The notes under the pieces are model-generated. The model saw only the letters and a program-made list of their open reading frames with translations. It was not told the origin of the DNA and made no database searches. A program made the translations under genes and the position numbers. 5,760 nt of DNA from JBMYQA01 sp049600855. Its GTDB lineage: Bacteria > Bacteroidota > Bacteroidia > Cytophagales > Flammeovirgaceae. Below, one piece after another: positions 5,722 through 5,760 of this stretch. The stretch lies in assembly GCA_049600855.1 (NCBI GenBank), contig JBMYQA010000351.1, positions 1 through 5,760 on the forward strand. The letters are read 5' to 3'. The first letter of the stretch is position 1, and each line of letters starts with the position of its first letter.

Positions 5722-5760
5722 ATGAATACGGCATTTTTACTGATTCTTTTTAAGCTAAAA
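5722..5760 (+). CDS. Possible N-terminus of a further gene, cut by the window edge
   Basis: An ATG at 5722 opens a frame of 13 codons that runs off the right edge (MNTAFLLILFKLK). It starts 33 nt after the lipoprotein stop with an A-rich stretch (AAGCAAA) just before it, as for the other starts here. The hydrophobic beginning would suit a membrane protein or signal sequence. No terminator lies between it and the lipoprotein gene. Thirteen residues do not allow a family call, and the frame could end just beyond the window. Confidence 0.4.
   Translation, partial: MNTAFLLILFKLK

Overview
The window reads as a chromosomal segment of a Bacteroidota bacterium, possibly of the Cytophagales; the order is a guess. 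The grounds are AT-rich intergenic DNA, weak or absent Shine-Dalgarno sequences with A/T-rich stretches before the start codons, promoter-like boxes of the Bacteroidota type (TTG about 16-22 nt from TAnnTTTG), a mitochondrial-like aconitase of about 755 residues, and a lipoprotein whose mature N-terminus (Cys-Asn-Lys-Glu-Glu) resembles the Bacteroidota surface-export signal. All clear genes are on the + strand.

Layout. Positions 1-77 hold the last 24 codons of a gene that enters from the left; it has a faint RelE/ParE-toxin look and may be frameshifted. Positions 78-428 are non-coding and rich in inverted repeats, with a promoter candidate just before the next gene. Positions 429-2693 encode a complete aconitate hydratase, closed by a strong intrinsic terminator at 2721-2748, so it looks monocistronic. 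Positions 2749-3023 are non-coding, with a GC-richer patch that has an open frame on the - strand and with a perfect TAnnTTTG box just before the next gene.

A second cluster, probably one operon, follows: a cytoplasmic TPR protein (3024-3830), a trans-isoprenyl diphosphate synthase, probably geranylgeranyl/farnesyl type (3866-4837), a coiled-coil lipoprotein (4933-5688), and possibly the first 13 codons of another gene (5722 onward). The gaps are 35, 95 and 33 nt, and no terminator is visible between these genes.

Functionally, aconitase serves the TCA cycle. The prenyl synthase supplies C15-C20 prenyl diphosphates for quinones, carotenoids or other isoprenoids. The TPR protein and the lipoprotein have no assignable biochemical role; their domain architecture suggests scaffolding in the cytoplasm and at the envelope respectively. 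I see no CRISPR array, tRNA, rRNA, intact mobile element or clear defence system. The window looks mostly like ordinary core-genome DNA; the points most worth a second look are the two uncharacterised operon members, the structured region upstream of aconitase, and small intergenic remnants.
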